A DNA stretch of 64,000 nucleotides from Calcarisporiella thermophila CBS 279.70 (taxonomy: Eukaryota > Calcarisporiellomycota): the NCBI RefSeq assembly GCF_041956535.1, contig NW_027192223.1, positions 157,952 through 221,951 on the forward strand, given 5' to 3'. Shown piece after piece: positions 51,440-61,559 of the stretch (positions are counted from its first letter, which is position 1; the number at the start of each line of letters is the position of its first letter). The notes under the pieces were generated by a model, which made no database searches, was not told the origin of the DNA, and saw nothing but the letters and a program-made list of their open reading frames with translations. The translations under genes and the position numbers were made by a program.

Positions 51440-52279
51440 TTAGATTCCACCACTCAATCTCCCGAGAAGACCACCGCCGAGTCTTCCGAGAAGACCACCA
51501 CGCGCAGTAGAGCCATCGGAGCCGCTCGCAGAAGCTCCTCCAGATGGTCCAACGGCACCATTCAATGGGTTAAGATTCACTGGCTGCAATACATTTCCGA
51601 CGCGTTCATTACCAGATGGAGAGCTTGCATCCGCCACAGCGCGGGAGAGTCCTTGTGCGGTATTGACGATTTGGCCAAGTGGGTCACGGATCGTATCGAG
51701 GATGGTGTCACGGAGACCAATGGGGTCCAAAAAATCCCTTTGACGCTTCTCAAGATGACGCTTCTTTTTCTCGGAATCATCACTATCACCGCCGCCTCCT
51801 CCACTAACCTTGATCCAAGTGCAGCTTGCAAAACCGGTCGGGCTTTGTACTCGCAGCAAGCATGCCCCATTCGGGCCTTGACAGTTTACTTGGGGCATCT
51901 GCAATGCAATCTGATAAGTTCCTCTGGCTCCAATTCCCAGTGCACCTGGTGCACTCCTTGTTACTTGAACCGGGGTACTAAAGCTCGACCCGGTGCCGGA
52001 AGTGTCAAGGAAAGCCCTGAGAGGGCCTCCACCATCGATGTTCGCAACACGCCAAGTCATGCCAGCGTTCTGTCCGGCGGCGAAAGAGGGGATATCACCA
52101 GATGGCTGAGGGATCTGAACTCCAGTACCGCAAGGCTGCGCAGAAGTAAAACGCACGCAGTCAATGGTGCTGTCTGGAACACGGACGTTGAATCCTCTAG
52201 GGTCAAGGAGTTTGCCATGGCCCAGGGCAGTTCCAACCAAAGTGGCGAGAAGAGAAAGTTGTATAAAGGTATTAACCAT
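51440..52279 (-). CDS. Small secreted Egh16/Gas1-like protein with mature N-terminal His
   Basis: Intronless, 279 aa. A signal peptide of about 20 residues (MVNTFIQLSLLATLVGTALG) ends just before HGKLLDPRGF, so the mature protein would start with His. The ~150-residue domain has the layout DCVRF, QPCGTG, MTWRVANIDGGGPLRAFLD, GTYQIALQMP, VNCQGPNGACLLRV and FASCTWIKV. This resembles the fungal Egh16/Gas1 family of secreted proteins, some of which are linked to host or surface penetration, and in outline the N-terminal-His copper enzymes (LPMOs). I see no second His within the domain, so a standard LPMO histidine brace is not supported. After a GGGGGDSDD linker comes a charged stretch, then a Gly/Ser/Arg-rich repetitive C-terminus (GGLLGRLGGGLLGRLSGG). 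Family placement is tentative. Confidence 0.7.
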   Translation of the reverse strand: MVNTFIQLSLLATLVGTALGHGKLLDPRGFNVRVPDSTIDCVRFTSAQPCGTGVQIPQPSGDIPSFAAGQNAGMTWRVANIDGGGPLRAFLDTSGTGSSFSTPVQVTRSAPGALGIGARGTYQIALQMPQVNCQGPNGACLLRVQSPTGFASCTWIKVSGGGGGDSDDSEKKKRHLEKRQRDFLDPIGLRDTILDTIRDPLGQIVNTAQGLSRAVADASSPSGNERVGNVLQPVNLNPLNGAVGPSGGASASGSDGSTARGGLLGRLGGGLLGRLSGGI

Positions 52280-52892
52280 CGTTATAGAAGATGCTTAATG
52301 ATGCAGGATGCAAAAAGGATGAAAAGAGGGAAAATGTGAATGCAAATGCGGATGTTAGGAGTTGCGTTGCCAGATTTATGTGATTTCTTTCCTCCCCTTC
52401 CTCCCTCTTGCCGCCTGTTAATATACCACCAAGAATCGTCGCACATATTCTATCCATGTCCCACACACCCAGTGCTTTAAATTAGTTCCAACCAAGACGT
52501 TGCTGTGGAAAAATATTAATAGATTTGAGATTTTTTTAGATGCGATATTTTTAATCTTTTAAAGGAATGGGTTTTCTATTTTATTTAAGTTTTCCTTAAC
52601 ACAAATGTCCGTGCGCTGCTAAAAGGGTCTGTTCGGAAATGCGTTTTCCAACTTTGTCTTTCTCTCAGCTCGAATTATTGACGAAGATACGTTTCCGGCG
52701 ATGGGTCAGCGAGTCCTTTTTTTTTATTCTGTCCTGGGTTAAACAGTAGAGGGTTTGTGCTCGTGCCCGAGAAATTCTCGGTGAATAATCGTCTAAAATT
52801 AAAACCAATGAGAAGAAAATGGCTTGGCGGCAGTCACAAATGTATTCATCGAGGCTGCTATATTTGCGTTTATTACCTAAATCAGTAAATCC
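52280..52892. promoter_or_regulatory. Divergent intergenic region
   Basis: 613 bp between the secreted-protein start and the zinc-cluster gene start. Has CT-rich stretches (about 52386-52410) and poly-T. No gene seen. Confidence 0.4.
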
Positions 52893-54146
52893 ATGGATCC
52901 TACATCTAGTGTCATTTATGATAGTGATGAAAGTACAGACTTGTATGATGGGCGAAATGAAGATACAGGAGAGTCCGAAAGTGATTCTTCGATAAATTCA
53001 GATCCAATCATCCTTGTAAGTGACAGCGAAGAGGAAAGCATACCTTTGAGCCCATCCCTTTCAACTGAACCTACAGCATCTCCATTGCAAGCAGCCGCAC
53101 TCCAAGATAAACGCCGACGCCCTAGCCTCACATCACCTAGTGATACAGACTCTGATCATGAAGAGAAAGAAATAATCCATGCGACCGAAATCCCATCCCG
53201 CGTGTTTGCATTATATACTAAATCTCGTCGAGTTCCATGCCATCGCTGTATTCTCCTTGGCCTCCCATGCGATCGGTATAGAAGAACTCGAAAGAATAAT
53301 AAATTTCATACATGTACTCACTGTGTGCGATCAGGACGACCCTGCCGGAGGGGCCGTGTTCAGCCTTGCAGAAACTGTAGAGAAAAAGGCTATGTTTGTG
53401 ATCAACGCTTTCCACAATGTAGTTCTTGCCAAAGATTGGACGAAAAATGCCGCTTTGGAAGAGTAAGAGCATTTCCAAATGGGTTCGAGGTGATTGAAAC
53501 GGTTGCGCGCTCTCACCTGGAGCGTATTACAATGTTACATGACGATCCAGCGAAGACAAAGCGTAACCGGCTGGCAAGTAGGTATCAGAGTAGAATGCGG
53601 CAAATTGAGTTAGGCGCAAGTGAAATGCCAGCGACTTACTCGCGACGGCATCAAGTTGATCTCTTTAGTGGTCCTGAAATCCCAACAAGTCAAGATATGA
53701 GAAATACATTCATTGATAATGTAAAGACTATCATTATTTCTATAATTTCTAATTGTGCCCAACGAGGAGCGTAATATCTTAATATTGTTAATAGGATTTA
53801 TTAGAAAGTATTGAGCGCTATGCAATGGATTATTTTCATCGAATTGATTGTTCTCATCCGGATATGTATGGCAGTATGGATGGATCGGCTGTATTAGCAA
53901 GTGGTTTGTTAATTTTTTTTCTTGCATCGGAAGCATGGCAACAATTTAATATGATTCTACGTTATTTAGCATTTCTCTTGAAAGAATATGCAAAATTTCT
54001 CGTGGCCGATATCTTTTCCAAAGATACACAAGGTATTGAATTTTATTTGTTCTACTAATCAGGTATAAAGATTTTAAATGTTTCCAAAATTAATAGCTAC
54101 ATTTTCCAATTGCGAACTTTCTAATCTTGAAGTTTGTGTGGAGTGA
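52893..54146 (+). CDS. Putative transcription regulator with two tandem Zn2Cys6-like clusters
   Basis: Model: exons 52893-53720, 53795-54032, 54097-54146 (371 aa). If the last intron is retained the protein stops at 54058 instead. The N-terminus is acidic and Ser-rich (residues 1-60), like an activation region or SUMO-interacting stretch (PIILVSDSEEE). Residues 116-186 hold twelve Cys in four identical C-x2-C-x6-C units: C116/119/126, C141/144/151, C159/162/169, C176/179/186. The last two units, spaced by six residues, match the Zn(II)2Cys6 binuclear cluster; the first two have a 14-residue linker. Basic residues between the units fit DNA binding. Exon 2 gives a helical segment (YAMDYFHRIDCSHPDMYGSM). 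Binding target is unknown. Confidence 0.75.
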
Positions 54147-54737
54147 CTGTATAAATATTGCATATATTCTTTAATTTTGAAATAGCAAATGTATAATGAT
54201 TCTTTTTCATCGACTCTCTTGTATTCCCTAACCCTTGCCGTCGCGATGCGACTGCATACCATTGACCAAATTATTTTTATGAAATGAATGAAATTATTAT
54301 CAAAGCAATTGCTAATCTTTACACCTATGCTTCTGCCTCGAGGTTGAATCAAATTAAGCATATTGGGATTTACCTCCGCGACATGTTTTCCGTTTCGGAA
54401 CCCGAAATTAACAATGCATCTTCGAGTTGTAGCAGGTTTTCACAGCCGCTTCTTTCTTTTTCATTTCGCCTCTGTAAGATGCGAGGAAAAAACAAGTTTT
54501 TAGAAGAGGGGTTTTGTGGAGTTTTCGTGATATTGTTGGCTCACTGTAACACTCAATACATGTTCTTTTAATATTCACTTCCTTTTGTTTTCACGCACTT
54601 GCACCGACTCTCTAACTACTTTCTTTTGTTTCCACCTTATTGCACTATATCATTCTCTTTTTTTTTTTTGTTTTCACTCATTTACCCTTATTTATTTATT
54701 CTTTTGTACACTACCCTTCTTTAACACCAATATCGCA
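54147..54737. other. Intergenic, T-rich before the START gene
   Basis: Strongly pyrimidine-rich from about 54575 to 54725 (many TTT and CTT runs), a common promoter pattern close to fungal start codons. A 95-codon ORF at 54284-54571 has no recognisable product. Confidence 0.4.
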
Positions 54738-57700
54738 ATGGCTTTGAAGAGAGATTTCTTGTCCCGCTCCGAATCAAATGAACACGATAGAAAATATCTA
54801 TCCCAGCGAGCCACCTTTTCTGGTGGCTCCGGTAAAATGGCATCCAGGTGTACCGGAAATGAGACCAAGATTATGAATGTTAGCGAGAAGCGTCCCGAGA
54901 TTCTTGCGTGTGCAGAACAAAGATGTCCTGAAGTAGAAGAGCTGCCTATGGGTATCGAAAGTAGTATATGAATTGCCACTGATCGTAGCGCTTGGCAATT
55001 ATAATTAATTATCTATTACCTAAAAAATATCTAGGTGTAGCACGGCACTCTTCTAAATATCGGGAGCAAAATCAATACTATCAAGTCTATTCTACCCCGA
55101 CTAACGCTGCTGGCCCTGCAACTCAAAAGCATGATCAGAACGAGCCACGGCGCTTCTCAGATGGCTATTATTTTGCAGCTGTAGATCCACGCACCACTAC
55201 TTCTGATTATCATTCTCTCAAGGCGGACGAGGCTCTTGCTTACATGAAGCATCTTGCTAGGGAGACTAGTCTAGCAAATGAATGGAAAAGAGTTTTAAAA
55301 ATAAAGAGTGGCCTCGAGGTATGCATGTATAGGCCAACTGGTGGCAGTAAGCGTGAAAAGGAGCCACCAGTTTTTCGGGGAGAAGCAATCATTAAGGACT
55401 TCACTCCTCAGGCCATTTTTTATGTCATTGGGAATAGACAGTTGTGGGATGAGTGGTAAACACATTAATGGAACTTTTGTTAGTTTGTGAACTTAGTGGT
55501 TGGTTTATCTCAATACATTCATATATATCTAGGTATGAAGATGGCCACTTATTAGAGAATCTTAATGAAAGAACATCTTTAACCTACGAAGCACTTAAAG
55601 GATCAGCACTTTTAAGGTGAGAGCCAACGAATCAATTTTATTCCATCACAACGCTGATGGATTCTCCTGGTAACTAGGCCCAGAGATGTTGCGCTTGTGG
55701 AGACAGTCGAGTACACGCAGCAAGGCGGCATCTATTTTGCTTCGACCTCAGTCGAGACGCCTAAAGCTCCTCGTCGAAACGGACATATTCGGGCACGCGT
55801 ACGCCTCGCAGGCTGGGTCCTGGAACCAAACTCCGATGATCCTATTGCAACAAAAGTTACTTATTTTTTACAAGAGGAGATTAAAGGATGGATCCCAAAG
55901 TTTGCAGCGAAAAGATTTCTTGCCCGCAGAGCCCTTGTAATTGAAGCGATTAATAGTTTCCTTGTCACCAAGGGTGCTGTTCTACGTGCTTCCCGTCAAC
56001 CTCAAATCAGACCTAATAGCTATCATCTAGGGGGATCTACTGAGCCTCCTGCTCTTACCCTTACCACTGAACATGTTCCTTCAACCCAAATAGAAAAAAA
56101 TGCTGAAACTAGTAGTAAAAGTGATCAAGGTAGGCGAATACGCCGAAGCCTTTCAATGTCTAGCTTGGGCCATCCATCATCGTCGAAGCGTTCGATTGCC
56201 TCCAAGACGGCTACTGCAAGAGCTGTCCGCCCTTCCACTGCTGAGAAAAAACAGTCTGCCCACCAGTCAACGACAAAGGCGTCTGGATCTTCAGCTTCGC
56301 AACGTCATCGCCACTCCAATATTGCGTCAAAAGCTATGGAAGCACTTAAATCTTACTCCTTGGGACATGACGATTGGATATTTCAAAGAGACTGCGGAGG
56401 TGTCCGGCTCTATACACGAGAGAGTGACAACTTAGTGCGAGGGGAGAGTATAGTGCAAGGTAGTTGGACTGCAGAACAAGTTGCTGCTACAATATTTTCA
56501 GCTGGTGCAAGAAAGATTTGTAAGTAATTGCCTTAGACTTATCGTTTCATTTATGTTTCTATGTAGTCCTTATCGGCTATTCCTATGTATAATATTCATT
56601 ATAGGGGATCGATGCTTCGTAGATGGTGTAGTAATTGAGCATTTTGGGTCTAAAGAGCTATTATTCTTGCAAAAGATGAAGAACCTGGTTCCGAATGGGT
56701 AAGTATCCATGGAATGCTTTTCATCTTGGTAACCTGGGGCTAAAATCATTTATCAGAGTAAATAAGGTGTTGACGATAGTATCGTTTGAGAGAGATACCT
56801 CAACTGGTACCATTTATATAGCCTCCAGCAGTGTGAATGACGAATCTGTCGCGATTTCTCCCAGTATACACATTGAGTTGGATGGCTGGATTATTCGACC
56901 CTCAACCGCTGAAAAAGGTTTATCCACAAGCATTGAGATTACACGTATAGTGAAATGGGCACTCCCTGCTGATCACTACACACTTTCGGTGGATTACCCT
57001 GCTAACTGCGCTGGGAAAGTTGCTGATTTCTTACGATGTCACGGCTATCCACCATATGCGCGCCGAGTTGCTGGTCGAGTGCTCTCAGAGATATATCGTG
57101 TTTCCTCTGCATATGAATTTGTATATACTGTGAGATATGCTCCTCTCTTTAAGGGGACCGGTTGGTACACTGAGCTTAGGCTTGCGGGCGCTTTCCCCCA
57201 TGGATATGATGCCCAAATTACTCCCGATCCGCGTGAGGGAGGCCTAAGAGTTGAGCTTTCTCCAGATTCATGTGGTTTACGCATATTTGTTGCAGATGAA
57301 TCTCTGGATGGAAGACAGGTATTTGTGAGAGTTAAACCTTCAACGCAGGAGAAAAAGTGTATCAATGGTATAGCCCTAGTGGCACCCGCAGATGCAAGAA
57401 GAGTCTCTTCAACCTCGTCCAATGCAGCTAATAATCACCGCTCTCCACCTGAAACACCATCAGAACAAATTGTGAGTGTCCCGTCTAGAGCCAAACGCGA
57501 GGTGTCGGAAGAGGAAGCAAAACGTAACACTTCAATTGGTAACGCAGGTGTAAATAAAGATGCTGGGAATCAATCTTGGAAGAGATTGCGGGTTTTGACT
57601 TCAGATACGCTAGTTGGGTCAGAGCAAGAAGAGCCAGTAAAGGAAAAGTTGCTGGATAAGCTGCCTTTTGGTATTGTCCCATCCGATCCTCCACTTCCTC

Positions 57701-58001
57701 AGATAGCGGCTGCTGAGCAGTCGACTGGATATAAGCCAGAGTCGGTTGCAGTTGACTCAATCCGAAACCCATTCCTGAAAACACCCTCGTACGGCAAAAA
57801 GGTACTGAAATTGAAATAAAAACTATAATACTGGTTACTACATAATATTTAACTGTATTACATCTTCTATTGTAGCGTCGAATTAACGCCACTTTAATAC
57901 TTGGAGAGGATCTCACACTTAATGCCAAAGAACTTCTTCTATTTCTCTTTGGGATGCTGGTATGCTATTATATGGGGAAGATTTCATGTCAGACCACCTG
58001 A
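54738..58001 (+). CDS. Protein with two START-like lipid-binding domains and a likely C-terminal membrane anchor
   Basis: Seven exons: 54738-54960, 55035-55455, 55533-55616, 55678-56519, 56605-56698, 56757-57801, 57876-58001 (944 aa, in frame). The first START-like domain (about residues 110-350) shows MYRPTGG, FRGEAIIKDFTPQAIFYVI, LWDEWYEDGHLLENLNE, RPRDVALVETVEY, ARVRLAGWVLEPNSDDPI and IKGWIPKFAAKRF. A Ser-rich linker follows, then a second START-like domain: SYSLGHDDWIFQRDCGGVRL, VRGESIVQGSWTAEQVAAT, WDRCFVDGVV, ADHYTLSVDYPANCAGKV. The region after this (about residues 640-740) is unrecognised. The last exon adds ELLLFLFGMLVCYYMGK, a hydrophobic helix suited to tail anchoring. If intron 6 is retained, a stop at 57819 gives a soluble form. 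START domains bind sterols, phospholipids or ceramide; which one is unknown here. Confidence 0.8.
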
Positions 58002-58598
58002 GACTACTGTTTATGTAGCCGCTTCTAACTTTGATTCAGTTCTGATATCCTTTAACGTTATTTTTTCCAAGTTATTTTTACGCTGAGTATTGTATCTCAA
58101 TAGGGTTCATTTTATTATTTTTGTTTAGGCCGTTATTTTTTTCATTCTTTCATTTCATGCCATTAAGAATTGTCGAAATAAATATTGTGGTTGAATTGAT
58201 ATCGATTAGTTTTTATAAAATTTTGGTAAAATATTATATTAACAAAATCTAGATTCTATCCTTTTTGTCGCGATATGCATATCGATTTTGCACACTGTCT
58301 CCATATAAACATATCAATTGGTATACAGCATATTGAATTTCCTAAGGATAATTTAATTGATGTTAGAACGCGCCAATTTTTGAAATTGTGGTATACACAA
58401 TAACCCTTTTATTTTTATTTGTGTCCTTCAGTCTATGAGCTTCATATTTATTTTGCTCACGTCAAACATCCTGATATCAATTTAAATCACGAACTCAATA
58501 GTTAAATAAAAAAATTTTTAAATAATATTACTTTAAACTCCAAGCCAGAGTTATATTATTAAAAGCAGGGGGGGGGGTTAACACAAAATAAAAATAAA
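58002..58598. other. Intergenic, AT-rich
   Basis: Holds the 3' flank of the START gene and a G run (about 58567-58577) just before the tRNA-Cys gene. No gene seen. Confidence 0.4.
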
Positions 58599-58669
58599 GG
58601 AGAACTCGGGATTTGAACCCGAAACCTTAAGATCTGCAGTCTCACGCTCTACCGTTGAGCTAGCTCTCC
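58599..58669 (-). tRNA. tRNA-Cys (GCA)
   Basis: Read on the minus strand, the 71 nt fold as a cloverleaf: acceptor stem GGAGAGC/GTTCTCC, D-arm GCTC-AACGGTA-GAGC, anticodon arm TGAGA-CTGCAGA-TCTTA with anticodon GCA, and T-arm TCGGG-TTCAAAT-CCCGA. The B box is GGTTCAAATCC. No intron and no encoded CCA. The gene is the kind of target served by the TFIIIC factor encoded at 23.4-26.9 kb. Confidence 0.93.
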
Positions 58670-58752
58670 AAATTCGGGATAGCTGTTGGAATCGTATCGA
58701 GATATCTGTAGTAGGACAACCAAGCCAAGCCACGTAATCCCTCAAGCCCTGC

Positions 58753-59089
58753 GGGGGAGGGTTAGTGTAGTTGACTATCCCTGGGATGCCGATGAGAACG
58801 GCGTGGGTTCGAATCCCACTTCCCCCACCAGCACTTACTCTTAGTTTGTGACTGCTATCCACTTGATCAGAAGCTGAGTCTTGATTATTGAAAAGATCGC
58901 CCTTACGATAAGTACAACGATTACATTGGTTTCACGTACATGCTATTCACGTCAACTACGATACACGCATATCGATTGAACGTCTATCGATCAAGGACCT
59001 ATATCTCGTTATGTTAAGTCCATTGACATTAACTTCATGTAATATATGGAAATTAAATAAAAGTTTCCATTGATTGATCAAAAAAAAAA
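58753..59089 (+). mobile_element. tRNA-derived SINE, copy 1 (3' end runs into gap)
   Basis: Head with pol III A box TAGTGTAGTTG and B box GGTTCGAATCC, then ACCA, an unrelated body, and a 3' end with a short hairpin followed by TTGATTGATC and an A-run that enters the assembly gap. Nearly identical over about 330 nt to the copy at 63436-63766 on the opposite strand (about ten differences by eye), so both are recent. The head does not give a normal anticodon arm, so I call it a SINE and not a tRNA gene. Confidence 0.88.
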
Positions 59090-59903
59090 NNNNNNNNNNN
59101 NNNNNNNNNNNNNNNNNNNNNNNNNNNNNNNNNNNNNNNNNNNNNNNNNNNNNNNNNNNNNNNNNNNNNNNNNNNNNNNNNNNNNNNNNNNNNNNNNNNN
59201 NNNNNNNNNNNNNNNNNNNNNNNNNNNNNNNNNNNNNNNNNNNNNNNNNNNNNNNNNNNNNNNNNNNNNNNNNNNNNNNNNNNNNNNNNNNNNNNNNNNN
59301 NNNNNNNNNNNNNNNNNNNNNNNNNNNNNNNNNNNNNNNNNNNNNNNNNNNNNNNNNNNNNNNNNNNNNNNNNNNNNNNNNNNNNNNNNNNNNNNNNNNN
59401 NNNNNNNNNNNNNNNNNNNNNNNNNNNNNNNNNNNNNNNNNNNNNNNNNNNNNNNNNNNNNNNNNNNNNNNNNNNNNNNNNNNNNNNNNNNNNNNNNNNN
59501 NNNNNNNNNNNNNNNNNNNNNNNNNNNNNNNNNNNNNNNNNNNNNNNNNNNNNNNNNNNNNNNNNNNNNNNNNNNNNNNNNNNNNNNNNNNNNNNNNNNN
59601 NNNNNNNNNNNNNNNNNNNNNNNNNNNNNNNNNNNNNNNNNNNNNNNNNNNNNNNNNNNNNNNNNNNNNNNNNNNNNNNNNNNNNNNNNNNNNNNNNNNN
59701 NNNNNNNNNNNNNNNNNNNNNNNNNNNNNNNNNNNNNNNNNNNNNNNNNNNNNNNNNNNNNNNNNNNNNNNNNNNNNNNNNNNNNNNNNNNNNNNNNNNN
59801 NNNNNNNNNNNNNNNNNNNNNNNNNNNNNNNNNNNNNNNNNNNNNNNNNNNNNNNNNNNNNNNNNNNNNNNNNNNNNNNNNNNNNNNNNNNNNNNNNNNN
59901 NNN
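59090..59903. other. Assembly gap (814 N)
   Basis: Unknown sequence. The gap starts within the A-tail of SINE copy 1 and ends within repeat sequence, so it probably hides further repeats. Confidence 0.99.
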
Positions 59904-60214
59904 AAAAGTTGGAAATTCACATGTAATTTATGGCAGGGAGCGGAAATAGAAAGTTCGGATAGAGCAAGACTAAAACTGGAGTGACGAAGCAACCCTTCCT
60001 CTCTCCCAATCCGCTCTTTCCCTCCTCCCCTCCTCTTTACTTCATATCTTTCATATATTCTCACCTCTTTATTCCCCTCTTTCTTATTTCATTGTAATCA
60101 TTAAACTCTTGTAAGCTACGGAAACTAATAAAAGTCTCCGTTGATTGATCAAAAAAAATCACATGTAATTTATGGAAAATAATAAAAGTTTCCATCGATT
60201 GATCAAAACAAAAA
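59904..60214 (+). mobile_element. SINE 3' part interrupted by a second SINE-like insertion
   Basis: The outer element is seen as its 3' end only: TTCACATGTAATTTATGG, then a tail at 60176-60214 (AATAATAAAAGTTTCCATCG...GATCAAAACAAAAAA). It is split at 59934-60158 by an insert that is itself flanked by perfect 17-bp copies of TCACATGTAATTTATGG (59917-59933 and 60159-60175). The insert ends in the same family tail (AATAAAAGTCTCCGTTGATTGATC then eight A), but its 5' part lacks a visible tRNA head. Confidence 0.8.
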
Positions 60215-60805
60215 AGATGGGATACATAGGTAAGGAATGGGTGTAGTGGCCTAGCTCGGGAATGTTGAAGGTATCGGTGTGGGTTCAAATCTCATTTCCC
60301 CTACCAGCACTCGCTCCTAGTTTTTGACTGCTGTTCACTTGATTAATTTTTGATTCTTTATTATTGGGTCCATCACTCCTAGTGGAATACACTGATTTTA
60401 TTTATTTGACCTACACACCATTCACGACAAAGATGCACGCTTCCGATTTCTCTCAAAGTTAAATCTGTTAGAATTAACTTAATGTAGTATTTAGAAATAT
60501 TAATGCTAATAATGTTTCTGTAACAGGACCAAGCCACCATCTCTCTATCCTGATTCAATATTTCCTTTTATATGCTCATTGGTTCCCACGCTGATTAAGG
60601 TTTATCTTGTTTACTATTTAAGCCTCGATCTTTGTTTATTATTCCTTGCCCATTGTTTGCCCATTCTTTGGCCCACCTTTGTCCATTTGTCCATTTTGTT
60701 CATTATTCTAATTGAATTAAGACCACATTTCATATATATTCAATAAGGATCCGAATCATTAACAGTCTCAGAACTGTTACAGTTTCAGTTAATTGATAAA
60801 ATAAA
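60215..60805 (+). mobile_element. Diverged SINE copy split by a solo LTR
   Basis: The head is recognisable around 60230-60305 (GGGTTCAAATCTC B box, CCCCTACCAGCACT) and the body matches copy 1 with many changes (GACTGCTGTTCACTTGAT). The tail is cut at 60518 and resumes at 60782 as GTTTCAGTTAATTGATAAAAT, which lines up with the tail of copy 1 once the LTR is removed. Confidence 0.75.
60519..60781. mobile_element. Solo LTR of an LTR retrotransposon
   Basis: 263 bp, beginning TGTAACAG and ending CTGTTACA, a perfect 8-bp terminal inverted repeat with TG...CA ends. Flanked directly by the 5-bp duplication GTTTC (60514-60518 and 60782-60786). A TATTTAAG box near 60620 and CCATTTGTCC-type repeats lie inside. 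No internal retroelement sequence follows, so it is a solo LTR left by recombination. Confidence 0.85.
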
Positions 60806-61559
60806 CTTTTTTTGGGCCATGGAAGAATAGCACCAGAAAATTTTTCAAGCTCTTCCAAATCCTCAACCTCCCATTCAACACCAAGAATATCTTTCCTGGA
60901 AAGCCCAAGTTTGATAAAAAAGTACAACCGAGGAAGAATAAAGCAAAATGTGGAACCCTCACTGATCTAGGCCATCTAACATAGTGAATAGTGCTCGACC
61001 AACCGAAATCTCTCAAAGGAGCAGAAAAGGGTACAATAAAGGTTATAGTTCTCTTGAAACCCACCTATTCTGCTAAACATTTATAGTGGTATTAATTTTT
61101 CCTGCAACAAATTAATTCACGAAGCACTATTTTAAAATAATTGTAGTTATCTAAACATATGTAATTTTGTTGTTTAATTAGTCATTCGTATTAGACATAA
61201 TATGTGCAAACATATGGGTGTAAATCTTCTAGAAGAATTAGTCCCGTTAGCGAGGGTCAAAATCCATAAAATGGCGGTTTGGGTCAGAAATTGATACAAC
61301 TCAACGTGATGGCAATGGAGAGATATTTTTTCAGGTTGAGATAAAATTCGGGACTATTTTGAAGCTCAGTTTCAATAATAAATAACTGCCGAAGGGAATG
61401 CAATAGTTGGTACAAGCAAGTTAAATATCCCTTTGAAAAACTTTTTACCCTCCTTTTTTTTGCTACTGAATGAGCGCTAAGCTTTTTCAATATCTTTATA
61501 TTATTATTTAAGGGTTATATGCTCGAAAATTGACTTTTTTGGTCTTTTTACACTGGAGT
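60806..61559. other. Unassigned region in the repeat island
   Basis: A plus-strand open stretch about 60810-60986 reads like a charged protein fragment (KPKFDKKVQPRKNKAKC), and a minus-strand ORF covers 60789-61064; neither matches a family I know. Probably transposon debris. Confidence 0.35.

Noticed and set aside
58753-58833. Second tRNA gene next to tRNA-Cys
   Set aside because: Has A and B boxes and ACCA, but no standard anticodon arm, and the same unit with the same downstream body recurs at 63436-63766; it is the SINE head.
58578-58862. 94-codon minus-strand ORF
   Set aside because: Overlaps the tRNA-Cys gene and the SINE head; not coding.
59070-60064. Long ORFs on both strands across the gap
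   Set aside because: Almost entirely unknown bases.
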